From Mycolicibacterium xanthum (lineage in GTDB: Bacteria; Actinomycetota; Actinomycetes; Mycobacteriales; Mycobacteriaceae): a DNA stretch of 64,000 nucleotides. Below, piece by piece: positions 53,872 through 63,222 of this stretch (position 1 is the stretch's first letter; each line of letters begins with the position of its first letter). The stretch spans positions 62,001 through 126,000 of the forward strand of contig NZ_JAIFZS010000038.1 in NCBI RefSeq assembly GCF_019710635.1. The letters run 5' to 3'. A program made the translations under genes and the position numbers. The notes below the pieces were generated by a model. The model worked only from the letters and a program-made list of their open reading frames with translations. It was not told the DNA's origin and did no database searches.

Positions 53872-54740
53872 CTGGCGTCCCCTATTCCCGTGAACAGATC
53901 CGTCTCGGGCAACTCCACCGGCACCCGGGACCGGGCCAGCTCGAACTCCTCGGTCGGCCACAGCCGATGTTGCCACTCGATGGGGGTGCTGAAGAAAAAG
54001 CTGTTCGGATCGATCTGGGTGGCGTGCGCGAGCAGCGCCTTGTCACGCCGGGAGAAGTAGTTCGCGCACTCGACCCTGGTCGTCACCCGTCGGGCCAGCA
54101 GATCCTCGTCGGGATCCCACTGCTCCAGCCACTTGGCGAACGGGCCCTCCTGACCGTGCTTGGCGAACTCGTCCTGCAACACCTGCATCCGCTGCCGCAG
54201 GAAGCCGTGGTTGTAGTAGAGCTTGGCTACGTCCCAGGGGTTGCCGGCATCCGGGTAGAGCCGGTGATCGGCGGCCGCCTCGTAGGCCGCGACGGACACC
54301 TGGTGGCACCGGATGTGGTCGGGATGGGGGTAGCCGCCGTTCTCGTCGTAGGTGGTCATCACGTGCGGCCTGAAGTCGCGCACCACGCGCACCAGGGCCT
54401 CGACGGGCTGCTCGAGTGGAACCACACCGAGGCAGCCGTCCGGCAGCGGCGGCAGCGGGTCGCCCTCCGGCAACCCCGAGTCGACGAACCCGAGCCAGTG
54501 ATGCTCGACGCCGAGGATCTCCGCGGCCCTGGCCATCTCGTCCCGCCGGACCTCGGCCATCCGGCCGTGTACGTCGGGCAGGTCCATGGCCGGATTCAGG
54601 ATGTCCCCGCGCTCGCCGCCGGTCAGCGTCACGACCAGCACACGCACACCCTGGTCGACGTAGCGCGCCATGGTGGCCGCGCCCTTGCTGGACTCGTCGT
54701 CCGGGTGCGCGTGCACTGCCATCAACCGCAGTTCGGTCAA
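53868..54740 (-). CDS. mca: Mycothiol S-conjugate amidase
   Basis: The 290-residue zinc hydrolase has A-V-H-A-H-P-D-D-E at 8-16 and the later P-H-P-D-H-I-R-C-H. It cleaves mycothiol-toxin conjugates so that the mercapturic acid can be exported, a hallmark of mycothiol-using actinobacteria. Synteny matches Rv1082. Mca and the deacetylase MshB are paralogous; the neighbours favour Mca. Confidence 0.94.
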   Translation of the reverse strand: MTELRLMAVHAHPDDESSKGAATMARYVDQGVRVLVVTLTGGERGDILNPAMDLPDVHGRMAEVRRDEMARAAEILGVEHHWLGFVDSGLPEGDPLPPLPDGCLGVVPLEQPVEALVRVVRDFRPHVMTTYDENGGYPHPDHIRCHQVSVAAYEAAADHRLYPDAGNPWDVAKLYYNHGFLRQRMQVLQDEFAKHGQEGPFAKWLEQWDPDEDLLARRVTTRVECANYFSRRDKALLAHATQIDPNSFFFSTPIEWQHRLWPTEEFELARSRVPVELPETDLFTGIGDAR

Positions 54741-54847
54741 CGTGTTCCCTCTTCAGCTGATCACCTGCACGAACAGTCTCACCTGAGTTCAACCAGGGCG
54801 ACTGGCCTTATAGTTCCAGTCCTAGTACACCCATCCGACCGACGGGC

Positions 54848-55282
54848 ATGCAAAACGAGATGATCCAGCGTCCCGCCGACCGTTACGGCCGGCAGCGGCT
54901 CAACCGGCGCAATCGCCGCTGGATCGTCGTCGGGTTGGCGGCGCTCGTGCTGACGGCGGGGGTGGCGATCGCCGCCGTGGCCTTCACCCGGTTGAACTCG
55001 GCCGGGGTGTCCGGGGAACTGGGCGGATACCGGCTGATCGACGACCACACCGTCGAGGTGACCGTCAGCGTCACCCGCGACGACCCGTCGCAGCCCGCGG
55101 TCTGCATCGTCCGGGCCCGGTCCTACGACGGTAGCGAGACCGGGCGCCGCGAGGTGTTGGTACCGCCGTCGGCGGCGACGACCGTGCAGGTCACAGCCAT
55201 CGTCAAGACCAGCCGGCCAGCCGTCATGGGAGACGTGTACGGTTGCGGAAACGACGTGCCCGGCTACCTGGTACCCGCATAA
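54848..55282 (+). CDS. DUF4307 membrane protein (Rv1081c-like)
   Basis: The 144-residue protein has one N-terminal transmembrane helix (about 26-46, I-V-V-G-L-A-A-L-V-L) and an extracytoplasmic domain with two Cys. Its family function is unknown. It is divergent from mca and precedes greA. Confidence 0.8.
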   Translation: MQNEMIQRPADRYGRQRLNRRNRRWIVVGLAALVLTAGVAIAAVAFTRLNSAGVSGELGGYRLIDDHTVEVTVSVTRDDPSQPAVCIVRARSYDGSETGRREVLVPPSAATTVQVTAIVKTSRPAVMGDVYGCGNDVPGYLVPA

Positions 55283-55344
55283 CAGCAGGATCCGCAACAA
55301 ACACCAAAGAGCCAAACCGTGAAAATCCGGTATCCCCCCGGTGC

Positions 55345-55384
55345 TATCATGGATCGATACACGGTTCCTGCTGGAGCCGTGTAT
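55345..55384 (+). promoter_or_regulatory. -10-like TATCAT and hairpin leader upstream of greA
   Basis: TATCAT at 55345-55350 would place a transcript start near 55357. There, ATACACGGTTCC pairs with GGAGCCGTGTAT around a TGCT loop (55357-55384, 12 pairs counting one G-U). So the greA mRNA could begin with a 12-bp hairpin in its 150-nt leader. Alternatively the hairpin is the terminator of the upstream gene. Confidence 0.45.
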
Positions 55385-55512
55385 TGCTGCATTTGGTGCT
55401 CGGATCGAGCGTGTGCGAGAGCGGCAATACACGAACGACAGCTCCCGGCTCCGTGTCCAGTGACCTGCTAAAGCGACAAGCGCGGAAGTAACGACGACAG
55501 GAGCGCGACGAC

Positions 55513-56007
55513 ATGACCGACACCCAGGTGACCTGGCTGACGGAAGAGGCCTATGACCGGCTCAAGGCCGAACTTGACCACCTGATCTCCAACCGGCCGG
55601 TCATCGCCGCCGAGATCAACGACCGCCGCGAAGAAGGCGACCTGCGCGAGAACGGCGGCTATCACGCCGCCCGCGAGGAGCAGGGCCAGCAGGAGGCCCG
55701 TATCCGTCAGCTGCAGGAGCTGCTCAACAACGCCAAGGTCGGCGAGGCCCCCAAGCAGTCCGGTGTGGCACTGCCCGGCTCGGTCGTCAAGGTCTACTAC
55801 GACGACGACAAGGACGACACCGAGACGTTCCTGATCGCCACCCGCCAGGAGGGGGTCAGCGACGGCAAGCTCGAGGTGTATTCGCCGAACTCTCCGCTGG
55901 GCGGCGCCCTGATCGACGCCAAGGTCGGCGAGTCGCGGTCCTACACCGTGCCCAGCGGCGGCACCGTCACGGTGACCCTGGTCAGCGCGGAGCCTTACCA
56001 CAGCTGA
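55513..56007 (+). CDS. greA: Transcription elongation factor GreA
   Basis: The 164-residue protein has the N-terminal coiled coil ([26 protein letters not shown]) and the C-terminal FKBP-like globe. GreA rescues backtracked RNA polymerase. Synteny matches Rv1080c. Confidence 0.96.
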   Translation: MTDTQVTWLTEEAYDRLKAELDHLISNRPVIAAEINDRREEGDLRENGGYHAAREEQGQQEARIRQLQELLNNAKVGEAPKQSGVALPGSVVKVYYDDDKDDTETFLIATRQEGVSDGKLEVYSPNSPLGGALIDAKVGESRSYTVPSGGTVTVTLVSAEPYHS

Positions 56008-56060
56008 GCTGGGCCGAACCGGTCGAGCTCACCGGCAGCCCCCCGGTTACCCTCCAGCGC

Positions 56061-56732
56061 ATGGCGCAGATCGCCGAGGACTTGTTTCTACTGCTGCTGG
56101 ACAACGCCTCCGGGCAACCGGGGCTGGACAACCCCCGGCGCGGTCACGTTCTCGCGGCGGCCACGCTGCTCGATCTGGCACACGCCCAGCGGATCCGCCC
56201 GGCGGTCGACGGCGAGCCGGTGCCCGCGGGCCGGCTGATCGCGCTGGCCGCGCCGGCACCGCTGGATCCCGTCACCGGTCCCGCCTTCGAGCTGGTGCAG
56301 CACAGCGCACTGCGTCCGCGGTCCGCGATCAAGCGGCTCAGTCGGCACGCCGAGGACCGCCTCGTCGAGCAGCTCGCGCTGACCGGGCAGATTCAACGGA
56401 TCTCATTGCGGCCCAAGGGATTTCGGAAGACGTACCGCTACCCGTTGACCACCCGCGACCGAGTGGGGCCGGCCCGGGCCATGCTGCTGTCCGCGTTGTT
56501 CGACCGCACTCCGCCCGCGCCCGCGACGGCGGCGGCCATCACCCTGCTGCACGCGGTGGACGGCCTGGGCGCGCTGCTCAGCCTCAACGATCGCGGCTGG
56601 CGGTGGGTACACGGCCGGGCCGGTGAGATCGCCGCGGGAAGCTGGGTGGACGAATCGCCCACCGGCCTGGCCGAGGTGAACCTGGCCGTCACCGCCTCGG
56701 CCATCCGTCGGGCACTGGCTCAGCTGGCGTGA
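56061..56732 (+). CDS. GPP34 (GOLPH3-like) phosphoprotein family protein
   Basis: The 223-residue protein has E-D-L-F-L-L-L-L-D near the start and the helical GPP34 fold. In eukaryotes GOLPH3 binds PI4P; the actinobacterial role is unknown, perhaps a membrane-lipid link. The 3' end overlaps the convergent metB by 13 bp. Confidence 0.82.
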   Translation: MAQIAEDLFLLLLDNASGQPGLDNPRRGHVLAAATLLDLAHAQRIRPAVDGEPVPAGRLIALAAPAPLDPVTGPAFELVQHSALRPRSAIKRLSRHAEDRLVEQLALTGQIQRISLRPKGFRKTYRYPLTTRDRVGPARAMLLSALFDRTPPAPATAAAITLLHAVDGLGALLSLNDRGWRWVHGRAGEIAAGSWVDESPTGLAEVNLAVTASAIRRALAQLA

Positions 56733-57910
56733 TCCACCGCGGCCAGCGCCTGCTCGACGTCTCCGAGCAGGTCCCCGACATCCTCGATACCGACCGACAG
56801 CCGGACCAGGTCGTCGGGTACCTCCAGTTGTGATCCCGCGGTGGACGCGTGCGTCATCGCACCCGGGTACTCGATCAGCGACTCCACCCCGCCCAGCGAC
56901 TCGGCCAAGATGAAAACTTCTGTGCGAGCGCAGAAGTCGTAGGCCGCCTTGGGCCCGCCGCGCAGCCGGGCCGACACCATCCCGCCGAACCCACTCATCT
57001 GCCGCGCGGCCACCTCGTGGTTCGGGTGGCCGGGCAGGCCCGGATACCGCACCGACGCGATCGCGGGATGCCCCTCGAGGAACTCCGCGATCACCGCGGC
57101 GTTGTCGCTGTGCCGCTGCATCCGCAGCGGCAGCGTCTTGAGCCCGCGCATGGTCAGGTAGGCGTCGAACGGCCCCGGCACCGCACCCGCGCCGTTCTGC
57201 AGGAACGCGAACGCGTCGTCGAGTTCCTCGTGGTTGGTCAGCAGGGCACCGCCGACCACATCGGAGTGCCCGCCGATGTACTTGGTGGTCGAATGCAGCA
57301 CGATGTCGGCGCCCAGCAGCAGCGGCTGTTGCAGCGCCGGCGAGGCGAACGTGTTGTCCACCAACACCTTCACCTTCGTCTCGGCGGCGAGCTCGCAGAT
57401 GGCCGGGATGTCGGCGATCGACAGCATCGGGTTGGTCGGCGTCTCCACCCAGATCAGCTTGGTGCGGTCGGTGACCGCGGCGCGCACCGCGTCGAGGTCC
57501 GACAGCGCCACCGCGGTGTAGCCGATCCCCCACTGGGTGAACACCTTGTCGATCAGCCGGAAAGTGCCACCGTAGGCGTCGTCGGGGATCACCAGGTGAT
57601 CACCCGGGCGCAGCACGGCCCGCAGCGCACAGTCGGTCGCGGCCATCCCGGAGCTGAACGCCCGGGCGAAGGACGCGAACTCCACCGCGGCCAGCGAGGA
57701 TTCCAGCGCCGAGCGGGTCGGGTTGCCGGTGCGCGCGTACTCGAACCCGCCACGCAGCCCGCCCACCCCGTCCTGGGCGAATGTCGAGCTGGCATAGATC
57801 GGGGCGTTGACCACGCCGGTGGCGGGATCGGGCCGAAAGCCGGCGTGGATGGCCCTGGTGGCTGGACCATACGTCCGGTAGTGGTCGGCCGCGCTGCGCT
57901 TCTCACTCAT
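56720..57910 (-). CDS. metB: Cystathionine gamma-synthase
   Basis: The 396-residue Cys/Met metabolism PLP enzyme has the Schiff-base Lys210 in H-S-T-T-K-Y-I-G-G-H-S-D, and Y-A-R-T-G-N-P-T at the start. It makes cystathionine from an activated homoserine and cysteine. Synteny matches Rv1079. With the cbs gene nearby, the transsulfuration route could run in either direction. Confidence 0.93.
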   Translation of the reverse strand: MSEKRSAADHYRTYGPATRAIHAGFRPDPATGVVNAPIYASSTFAQDGVGGLRGGFEYARTGNPTRSALESSLAAVEFASFARAFSSGMAATDCALRAVLRPGDHLVIPDDAYGGTFRLIDKVFTQWGIGYTAVALSDLDAVRAAVTDRTKLIWVETPTNPMLSIADIPAICELAAETKVKVLVDNTFASPALQQPLLLGADIVLHSTTKYIGGHSDVVGGALLTNHEELDDAFAFLQNGAGAVPGPFDAYLTMRGLKTLPLRMQRHSDNAAVIAEFLEGHPAIASVRYPGLPGHPNHEVAARQMSGFGGMVSARLRGGPKAAYDFCARTEVFILAESLGGVESLIEYPGAMTHASTAGSQLEVPDDLVRLSVGIEDVGDLLGDVEQALAAVDHAS

Positions 57911-57939
57911 GGTCGATCAGGGTAGCCCTGCGACGAGAA

Positions 57940-57970
57940 GAGAGGCGCCGACGGGGTGCCGGCGCCTCTC
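57940..57970 (-). terminator. GC hairpin between the RDD gene and metB
   Basis: GAGAGGCGCCG and CGGCGCCTCTC form a perfect 11-bp stem with a 9-nt loop. It starts 17 bp past the stop of the leftward RDD gene and ends 30 bp before metB, so it should separate the two transcripts. Confidence 0.65.
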
Positions 57971-57986
57971 GTCCGTAGACCTGCTG

Positions 57987-58712
57987 TCAGTACTGCGTCG
58001 GGGGCGGGACCGGCGGCAGCGGCTGCGGGTTCAGCGGCACGCACACCGTGGTCATGATCTTGTCGGCCAGGGTCTGACGCTTGGCGTCCCACAGCGGGAA
58101 CAGGTAGCCGATGTAGCAGATGATCGCGTCCACGAAGTGCGCGATCTGTCGCACCACCGACATCCCGAAACCGATCGGCTGCCAGGTCTTCTCGCTGACG
58201 ACCTTGAACTTCATCACCGACTTGCCGATGCTCGAGCCCGTGGTGCCCTGCCGGTAGCCGTAGTTCCAGATGACGAAGGCCAAGGCCAGCACCGAACCCA
58301 GGAACGAGATGATCGCGCCGATCGCCGAGTAGCTCGACGTGCACGACACCCCGCCGCCGTAGGTGACGCAGTCGTTGTCACCGGTGGCCACCCCGATGCC
58401 CTGCGCGATGCCGACGATCACCATCACCGGGATGGAATCGATGATCCAGGCCAGGACGCGAGTGAACCACGACGTGTAGGCCTCCTTGGGCAGTGCGGGC
58501 CCCGGCCCCGAAGGCGGGAAGCCGCCCGACTGCTGGGGTGGGAAGCCGCCCGACTGCGAAGGCGGGGGCGGATAGCCACCGGGCGGCGGGGGCGGAGGGT
58601 AGCCCCCCGGCGGGGGCGGCGGGTAGCCGCCCTGCGGCGGCGGGTATCCGCCCGGCGGCGGGTATCCCCCGGGAGGCGGGTATCCCTCGGGAGGCGGCGG
58701 GTTCTCGGTCAT
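57987..58712 (-). CDS. Proline-rich RDD-family membrane protein (Pra-like)
   Basis: The 241-residue protein has an N-terminal run of P-P-G-G-Y-P-P-P repeats (about 85 residues) and a C-terminal RDD domain with three hydrophobic segments. RDD proteins are membrane proteins of unknown role. Position matches the proline-rich antigen homologue Rv1078 (pra). A paralogue with a shorter repeat region precedes it. Confidence 0.85.
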   Translation of the reverse strand: MTENPPPPEGYPPPGGYPPPGGYPPPQGGYPPPPPGGYPPPPPPGGYPPPPSQSGGFPPQQSGGFPPSGPGPALPKEAYTSWFTRVLAWIIDSIPVMVIVGIAQGIGVATGDNDCVTYGGGVSCTSSYSAIGAIISFLGSVLALAFVIWNYGYRQGTTGSSIGKSVMKFKVVSEKTWQPIGFGMSVVRQIAHFVDAIICYIGYLFPLWDAKRQTLADKIMTTVCVPLNPQPLPPVPPPTQY

Positions 58713-58739
58713 CGAATCTCCTTGGAATCGGTAGGCGTT

Positions 58740-59339
58740 TCAGAGCGGAACACAAACCGTCGACAGGATCTTGTCGACGAGGGTCTGACGCTTGGCGTCC
58801 CACAGTGGGAACAGCACAGCGATGAGCCACGGCAACCCGCAGGCGCCGTTGAACACCAGATAGATCAGCTCGCGTACCAGCGACATGCCGAAACCGATTG
58901 GCTTACCGGTCTTTTCGCTGATGAGCCGGAACTTCATGATCGACTTTCCGACGCTGCATCCGGTCACGCCCTGGCGATACCCGAGGTTCCACACCAGGTA
59001 TACCAGCGCCAGCACCGGGAAGATGAACAGCGCCGAGACCTGCCCGATCGTCGACGAGCCGGTGGCGCAGAACTCACCGAGGTCGTACTCGGAGATGTCG
59101 GTGACACAAGCTGTCTCGCGGGTGGCCCACAGCACCGCCAACCCGATCCCGACGATCAGATAGAACGGGACGTAGTCGATCAGCCAGGCGAACACCCGGC
59201 TCAGCCACGGCGTGTAGGCCTCGGACGGAAGCGCCGGCGGTCCCGGCGGCGGGGCCGGATAGCCGCCCAACGACGGCGGAGGCGGATAACCACCCGGCGG
59301 CGGGGGGAAGTACCCCGACGGTGGCGGCTGATCGGTCAT
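58740..59339 (-). CDS. Second proline-rich RDD-family membrane protein
   Basis: The 199-residue protein has about 40 residues of P-P-P-P-G-G-Y-P repeats, then the RDD domain (A-W-L-I-D-Y-V-P-F-Y-L-I). It is similar to the downstream protein in layout, and both end in D-K-I-x-x-T-V-C-V-P-L, so it is probably a tandem duplicate. It lies 27 bp upstream on the same strand. Confidence 0.85.
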   Translation of the reverse strand: MTDQPPPSGYFPPPPGGYPPPPSLGGYPAPPPGPPALPSEAYTPWLSRVFAWLIDYVPFYLIVGIGLAVLWATRETACVTDISEYDLGEFCATGSSTIGQVSALFIFPVLALVYLVWNLGYRQGVTGCSVGKSIMKFRLISEKTGKPIGFGMSLVRELIYLVFNGACGLPWLIAVLFPLWDAKRQTLVDKILSTVCVPL

Positions 59340-59470
59340 CTACGCCTTCCGGTGACATGGACGAGCGTGCTAAACCCTACCTGAGATGAGGCTGAGAACA
59401 GCGGTTTCCGCGGTCGAGTCGATCATGACGGCAGGGTGTCCGGGCGGCGGCCCGGGAAACCCGCCCGACG

Positions 59471-60865
59471 TCACCGCCTGCCGCTGCCCTCGGACAGGAA
59501 TCCCAGCAGGTCGTGGCGGGTGATGACACCCACCGGCTTGCCCTCCTCGACCACCATCACCGCGTCGCTGTCGCGCAGTGTCTTGGCGGCGGCGCTGACC
59601 AGTTCACCCGCGCCGATCAGCGGCAGCGGCGGGCCCATATGGTCGGCCACGGCGTCGGCGAGCTTGGCCCGGCCCTCGAACACCGCCGAGAGCAGGTCGC
59701 GTTCGGACACGCTGCCCGCCACCTCGCCCGCCATCACCGGTGGCTCGGCGCCGACGACCGGCATCTGCGACACCCCGTATTCCCGCAGGATGCCGATCGC
59801 ATCGCGCACCGTCTCGGACGGATGGGTGTGCACCAGGTCGGGCAACTCACCGGACTTGCCGCGCAGTACGTCGCCGACGGTCGACTCCTCCACGCTGCCA
59901 TCCAGCCGGCTGCGCAGGAAGCCGTACGACGACATCCACGAATCGTTGAAGATCTTCGAGAGGTAGCCCCGCCCGCCGTCGGGCAGCAGCACGACGACCA
60001 GCGCGTCGGGGCCGGCCCGCTCGGCCACCTGGATCGCCGCGACGGTGGCCATCCCGCAGGAACCGCCGACCAGCAGCGCCTCTTCGCGGGCCAGTCGCCG
60101 GGTCATGTCGAACGAGTCCGCATCCGAGACCGCGATGATCTCGTCGGGCACCGACGGGTCGTAGGCCGACGGCCAGAAGTCCTCACCGACCCCCTCCACC
60201 AGGTAGGGCCGGCCGGTCCCACCCGAGTACACCGAGCCCTCGGGGTCCACGCCGACGACCTGAACCCGTCCGCCGGAGACCTCCTTGAGGTAGCGGCCGG
60301 TTCCGGTGATGGTTCCTCCGGTGCCCACGCCGGCGACGAAGTGGGTGATCTTGCCGTCGGTGTCGGCCCAGATCTCCGGTCCGGTCGTCTCGTAGTGGCT
60401 GGCCGGGCCCATCGGGTTGGAGTACTGGTCGGGTTTCCAGGCGCCGTCGATCTCCTCGACGAGCCGGTTGGACACGCTGTAATAGCTGTCCGGATGATCC
60501 GGCGGCACCGCGGTCGGGCAGACCACCACGTCGGCGCCGTACGCCCGCAGCACGTTCTGTTTGTCCTCGCTGACCTTGTCCGGGCACACGAAGATGCACT
60601 TGTAGCCACGCTGCTGGGCGACCAGCGCCAGCCCCACCCCGGTGTTGCCCGAGGTCGGTTCGACGATGGTGCCGCCCGGACGCAGTTGCCCGCCGGCCTC
60701 GGCGGCGTCGATCATCTTGACCGCGATACGGTCCTTGGCGCTGGCGCCCGGGTTGAGGTATTCGATCTTGGCCGCGACCACCCCGGCGCCCGGGGGGACG
60801 ACCGAGTTCAGCTGCACCAGTGGGGTGTTGCCGATGAGCTCACTGACGTGCCGGGCAATCCGCAT
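59471..60865 (-). CDS. cbs: Cystathionine beta-synthase
   Basis: The 464-residue enzyme has the PLP Lys44 in A-S-A-K-D-R-I-A, P-T-S-G-N-T-G-V-G, and two C-terminal CBS domains (about residues 340-460). It joins homocysteine and serine into cystathionine. Synteny matches Rv1077. The two CBS domains could sense S-adenosylmethionine. Confidence 0.95.
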   Translation of the reverse strand: MRIARHVSELIGNTPLVQLNSVVPPGAGVVAAKIEYLNPGASAKDRIAVKMIDAAEAGGQLRPGGTIVEPTSGNTGVGLALVAQQRGYKCIFVCPDKVSEDKQNVLRAYGADVVVCPTAVPPDHPDSYYSVSNRLVEEIDGAWKPDQYSNPMGPASHYETTGPEIWADTDGKITHFVAGVGTGGTITGTGRYLKEVSGGRVQVVGVDPEGSVYSGGTGRPYLVEGVGEDFWPSAYDPSVPDEIIAVSDADSFDMTRRLAREEALLVGGSCGMATVAAIQVAERAGPDALVVVLLPDGGRGYLSKIFNDSWMSSYGFLRSRLDGSVEESTVGDVLRGKSGELPDLVHTHPSETVRDAIGILREYGVSQMPVVGAEPPVMAGEVAGSVSERDLLSAVFEGRAKLADAVADHMGPPLPLIGAGELVSAAAKTLRDSDAVMVVEEGKPVGVITRHDLLGFLSEGSGRR

Positions 60866-60894
60866 GGGTCCATCGTCTCAGGCCCGGCCGGCGG

Positions 60895-61965
60895 CTACCA
60901 GGTGGCCTCGCGGATGTACTCGCCGATCTGCTTGATCGACCGATTCGCTTCCGAGACCGCCGGCGCCCCCAGCTGGAAGACATGCATCTGACCAGGCCAG
61001 ATCCGCACCTCGACGGGCACCCCGGCCGCGGCCAGCCGGCGGGCGGCCTTGCGTGCGTCGCTGAGCAGCACCTCCGATCCCGAAACGTGGATCAGCGTGC
61101 GCGGCAGACCGGGCTCGATGTGGTCGATCGGCTCGTAGATCTCTTCGGGCTCACCGTCGACGATGTGCCGCTCGGCCGCCTCCCGGATCAGCTCGACCAG
61201 TGCGTGGAAGGCCCTGGGCGGGAACATCGCGTCGGTGCGGGCGTTGGGGTGATCCGCACGCGCCTCGTTGTCGATCTCGAACAGCGGAGACATCGTGACG
61301 ATGGCCGCCGGAGTTTCCCCCTCGTACCCGTCGATGCCCTCGGCGACCAGGCGTTCGGCCAGCGCCAGCGCAAGATATCCGCCGGCCGAGTCGCCGGCCA
61401 GCACGATCTGGTCGGGCTCGTAACCGGTCTCCCGCAGCCACCTGTAGGCGTCGAAACAGTCGTCGAGCGCGGTGCCGACCGAATGCCCCGGAACCATCCG
61501 GTAGTTCACCACCAGAACCGGACTGTCGGCGCTCTTGCTCAGGGCGGCCACCAGCCGACCGTGGGTATTCACCCCGCAGGTCAGGAAGGCTCCGCCGTGC
61601 AGGTAGAGGACCACACTGCGGTTGCCGTCGGCGGGCAGCACCCCGGCGGCGCGGACCAGCTGGGCGGTGCAGTGCGGCAACCCGATGGTGGCGCGCACGG
61701 TGCCGGGTGGCGGTCGCATGATCCGCGCGGCGAAATCGACAAGACCCCAGGGCCACGGGAGCCGGGGAGCGTAGCTGCCGATGGTCAGAGTCGGCTTGAT
61801 CGTCAGCATGGCGGCCAGACCCATCAGCCGGCCCGCGACGCTCGGCCCGTCCTCGACGACTTCTACGGGTGCCCCGTCGCTGACCGGGAACCGGCGCGAC
61901 TTATGCGCCCTAGCTGCCCCGATGCCCGCCCGTGCAGAGCTGGGAACCTTACTCGGTGCCGTCAT
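60895..61965 (-). CDS. Alpha/beta hydrolase, LipU-type esterase (HSL family)
   Basis: The 356-residue protein has the oxyanion motif L-Y-L-H-G-G-A-F and the nucleophile G-D-S-A-G-G-Y, typical of hormone-sensitive-lipase esterases. P-N-A-R-T-D-A-M and a late H-V-F-Q complete the triad region. It is likely lipU (Rv1076-like). The ATG at 61965 is chosen; a GTG at 61974 is nearby. The gap to the next gene (61966-62159) is AT-rich and holds the divergent promoters. Confidence 0.88.
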   Translation of the reverse strand: MTAPSKVPSSARAGIGAARAHKSRRFPVSDGAPVEVVEDGPSVAGRLMGLAAMLTIKPTLTIGSYAPRLPWPWGLVDFAARIMRPPPGTVRATIGLPHCTAQLVRAAGVLPADGNRSVVLYLHGGAFLTCGVNTHGRLVAALSKSADSPVLVVNYRMVPGHSVGTALDDCFDAYRWLRETGYEPDQIVLAGDSAGGYLALALAERLVAEGIDGYEGETPAAIVTMSPLFEIDNEARADHPNARTDAMFPPRAFHALVELIREAAERHIVDGEPEEIYEPIDHIEPGLPRTLIHVSGSEVLLSDARKAARRLAAAGVPVEVRIWPGQMHVFQLGAPAVSEANRSIKQIGEYIREATW

Positions 61966-62159
61966 CGCCACCACTTCCTACACCGTTGTAGCGCCATGGA
62001 TAAGCCGGGTTACACAGACGAGCTCGTGACTTAGCTTGTCACCTGTAACCATTATCACAATCGATAAAACGCTTTTGATACCGGAGTTGATACCGCAACG
62101 TGATCGCCGATCTGCATCGCGTTCAGACCAATGCCTCCGTCGCGCTCTAAACTCGACCC

Positions 62160-63182
62160 GTGGGCATCATCGGTATGCGTGCACCGCGTCGGTCGACTCT
62201 CGCGTTTGCGGCGGCCGCCACGCTCGCATCCACGGGATCGGCCTACCTCGGGGCGCGCAACCTGCTCAGCGGGCAGGCTGACCAGGCACGTCAGGTCATC
62301 CCGAAGTCCTGGGACGTCCCGCCCCGCGCCGACGGCGTCTACTCACCCGGCGGCGGTCCGGTCGAACGCTGGTCACGTGGTGTGCCGTTCGACGTCCACC
62401 TGATGATCTTCGGGGATTCCACCGCAACGGGCTACGGGTGCACCAGCGCCGACGAGGTACCCGGCGTTCTGGTGGCCAGGGGATTGGCCGAGGAATCCGG
62501 CAAGCGGATCCGGCTGAGCACCAAGGCGATCGTGGGCGCGACGTCCAAGGGGCTGTCCGGGCAGATCGACGCGATGTTCGTCGCCGGGCCGCCCCCGGAC
62601 GCCGCGGTCATCATGATCGGCGCCAACGACATCACCAAACCCAACGGCATCGGCCCGTCGGCGCGCCGGGTGGGCCGTGCCGTGGACCGGCTGCGCGCCA
62701 GCGGCGCCGCCGTGGTCGTCGGCACCTGCCCGGATTTCGGCGTGATCACCGCCATCCCGCAGCCGCTGCGGTGGGTGGCGCGTAGTCGTGGTTTGCGGCT
62801 GGCACGGGCTCAGGCGTCCGCCGTGCGGGCCGCCGGCGGTGTCCCGGTGCCGTTCTCCGACCTGCTGGCACCGCACTTCTACCAGGCCCCCGAGCTACTG
62901 TTCTCCCCGGACATGTTCCACCCGTCCGCGGCGGGCTACGAGTTGGCCGCCAAGCAGTTGCTGCCCGCGCTGTACACCGCGCTGGGCGACTCGGTCGCCG
63001 GCACACCGCCGGAGGCGGCCCTGAAGTCCCGGACGGCCGACAGCGCATCGCTGCTGTCCTGGATCGGTGGGGTCAGCCGGCTGTGGCGCCGCTCGACCGG
63101 GGTGCCCGCACCTGTGCTCGGTGGGGTCCCCGGACTGGTGCACGGTGGGGTCCCCGACCCGGACGTGGTGCCCGCGGGCTAG
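62160..63182 (+). CDS. SGNH/GDSL hydrolase (Rv1075c-like)
   Basis: The 340-residue exported protein has a hydrophobic N-terminal signal, F-G-D-S-T-A-T-G-Y-G with Ser87, G-A-N-D-I and D-M-F-H-P, so all SGNH blocks are present. The C-terminal 40 residues repeat G-G-V-P. It would hydrolyse acyl esters outside the membrane. The GTG at 62160 is used; an ATG at 62175 is also possible. Confidence 0.85.
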   Translation: MGIIGMRAPRRSTLAFAAAATLASTGSAYLGARNLLSGQADQARQVIPKSWDVPPRADGVYSPGGGPVERWSRGVPFDVHLMIFGDSTATGYGCTSADEVPGVLVARGLAEESGKRIRLSTKAIVGATSKGLSGQIDAMFVAGPPPDAAVIMIGANDITKPNGIGPSARRVGRAVDRLRASGAAVVVGTCPDFGVITAIPQPLRWVARSRGLRLARAQASAVRAAGGVPVPFSDLLAPHFYQAPELLFSPDMFHPSAAGYELAAKQLLPALYTALGDSVAGTPPEAALKSRTADSASLLSWIGGVSRLWRRSTGVPAPVLGGVPGLVHGGVPDPDVVPAG

Positions 63183-63222
63183 GTTCGATCTTGGATTCGT
63201 CCCGCCGATTCAAGGAGCCGTC

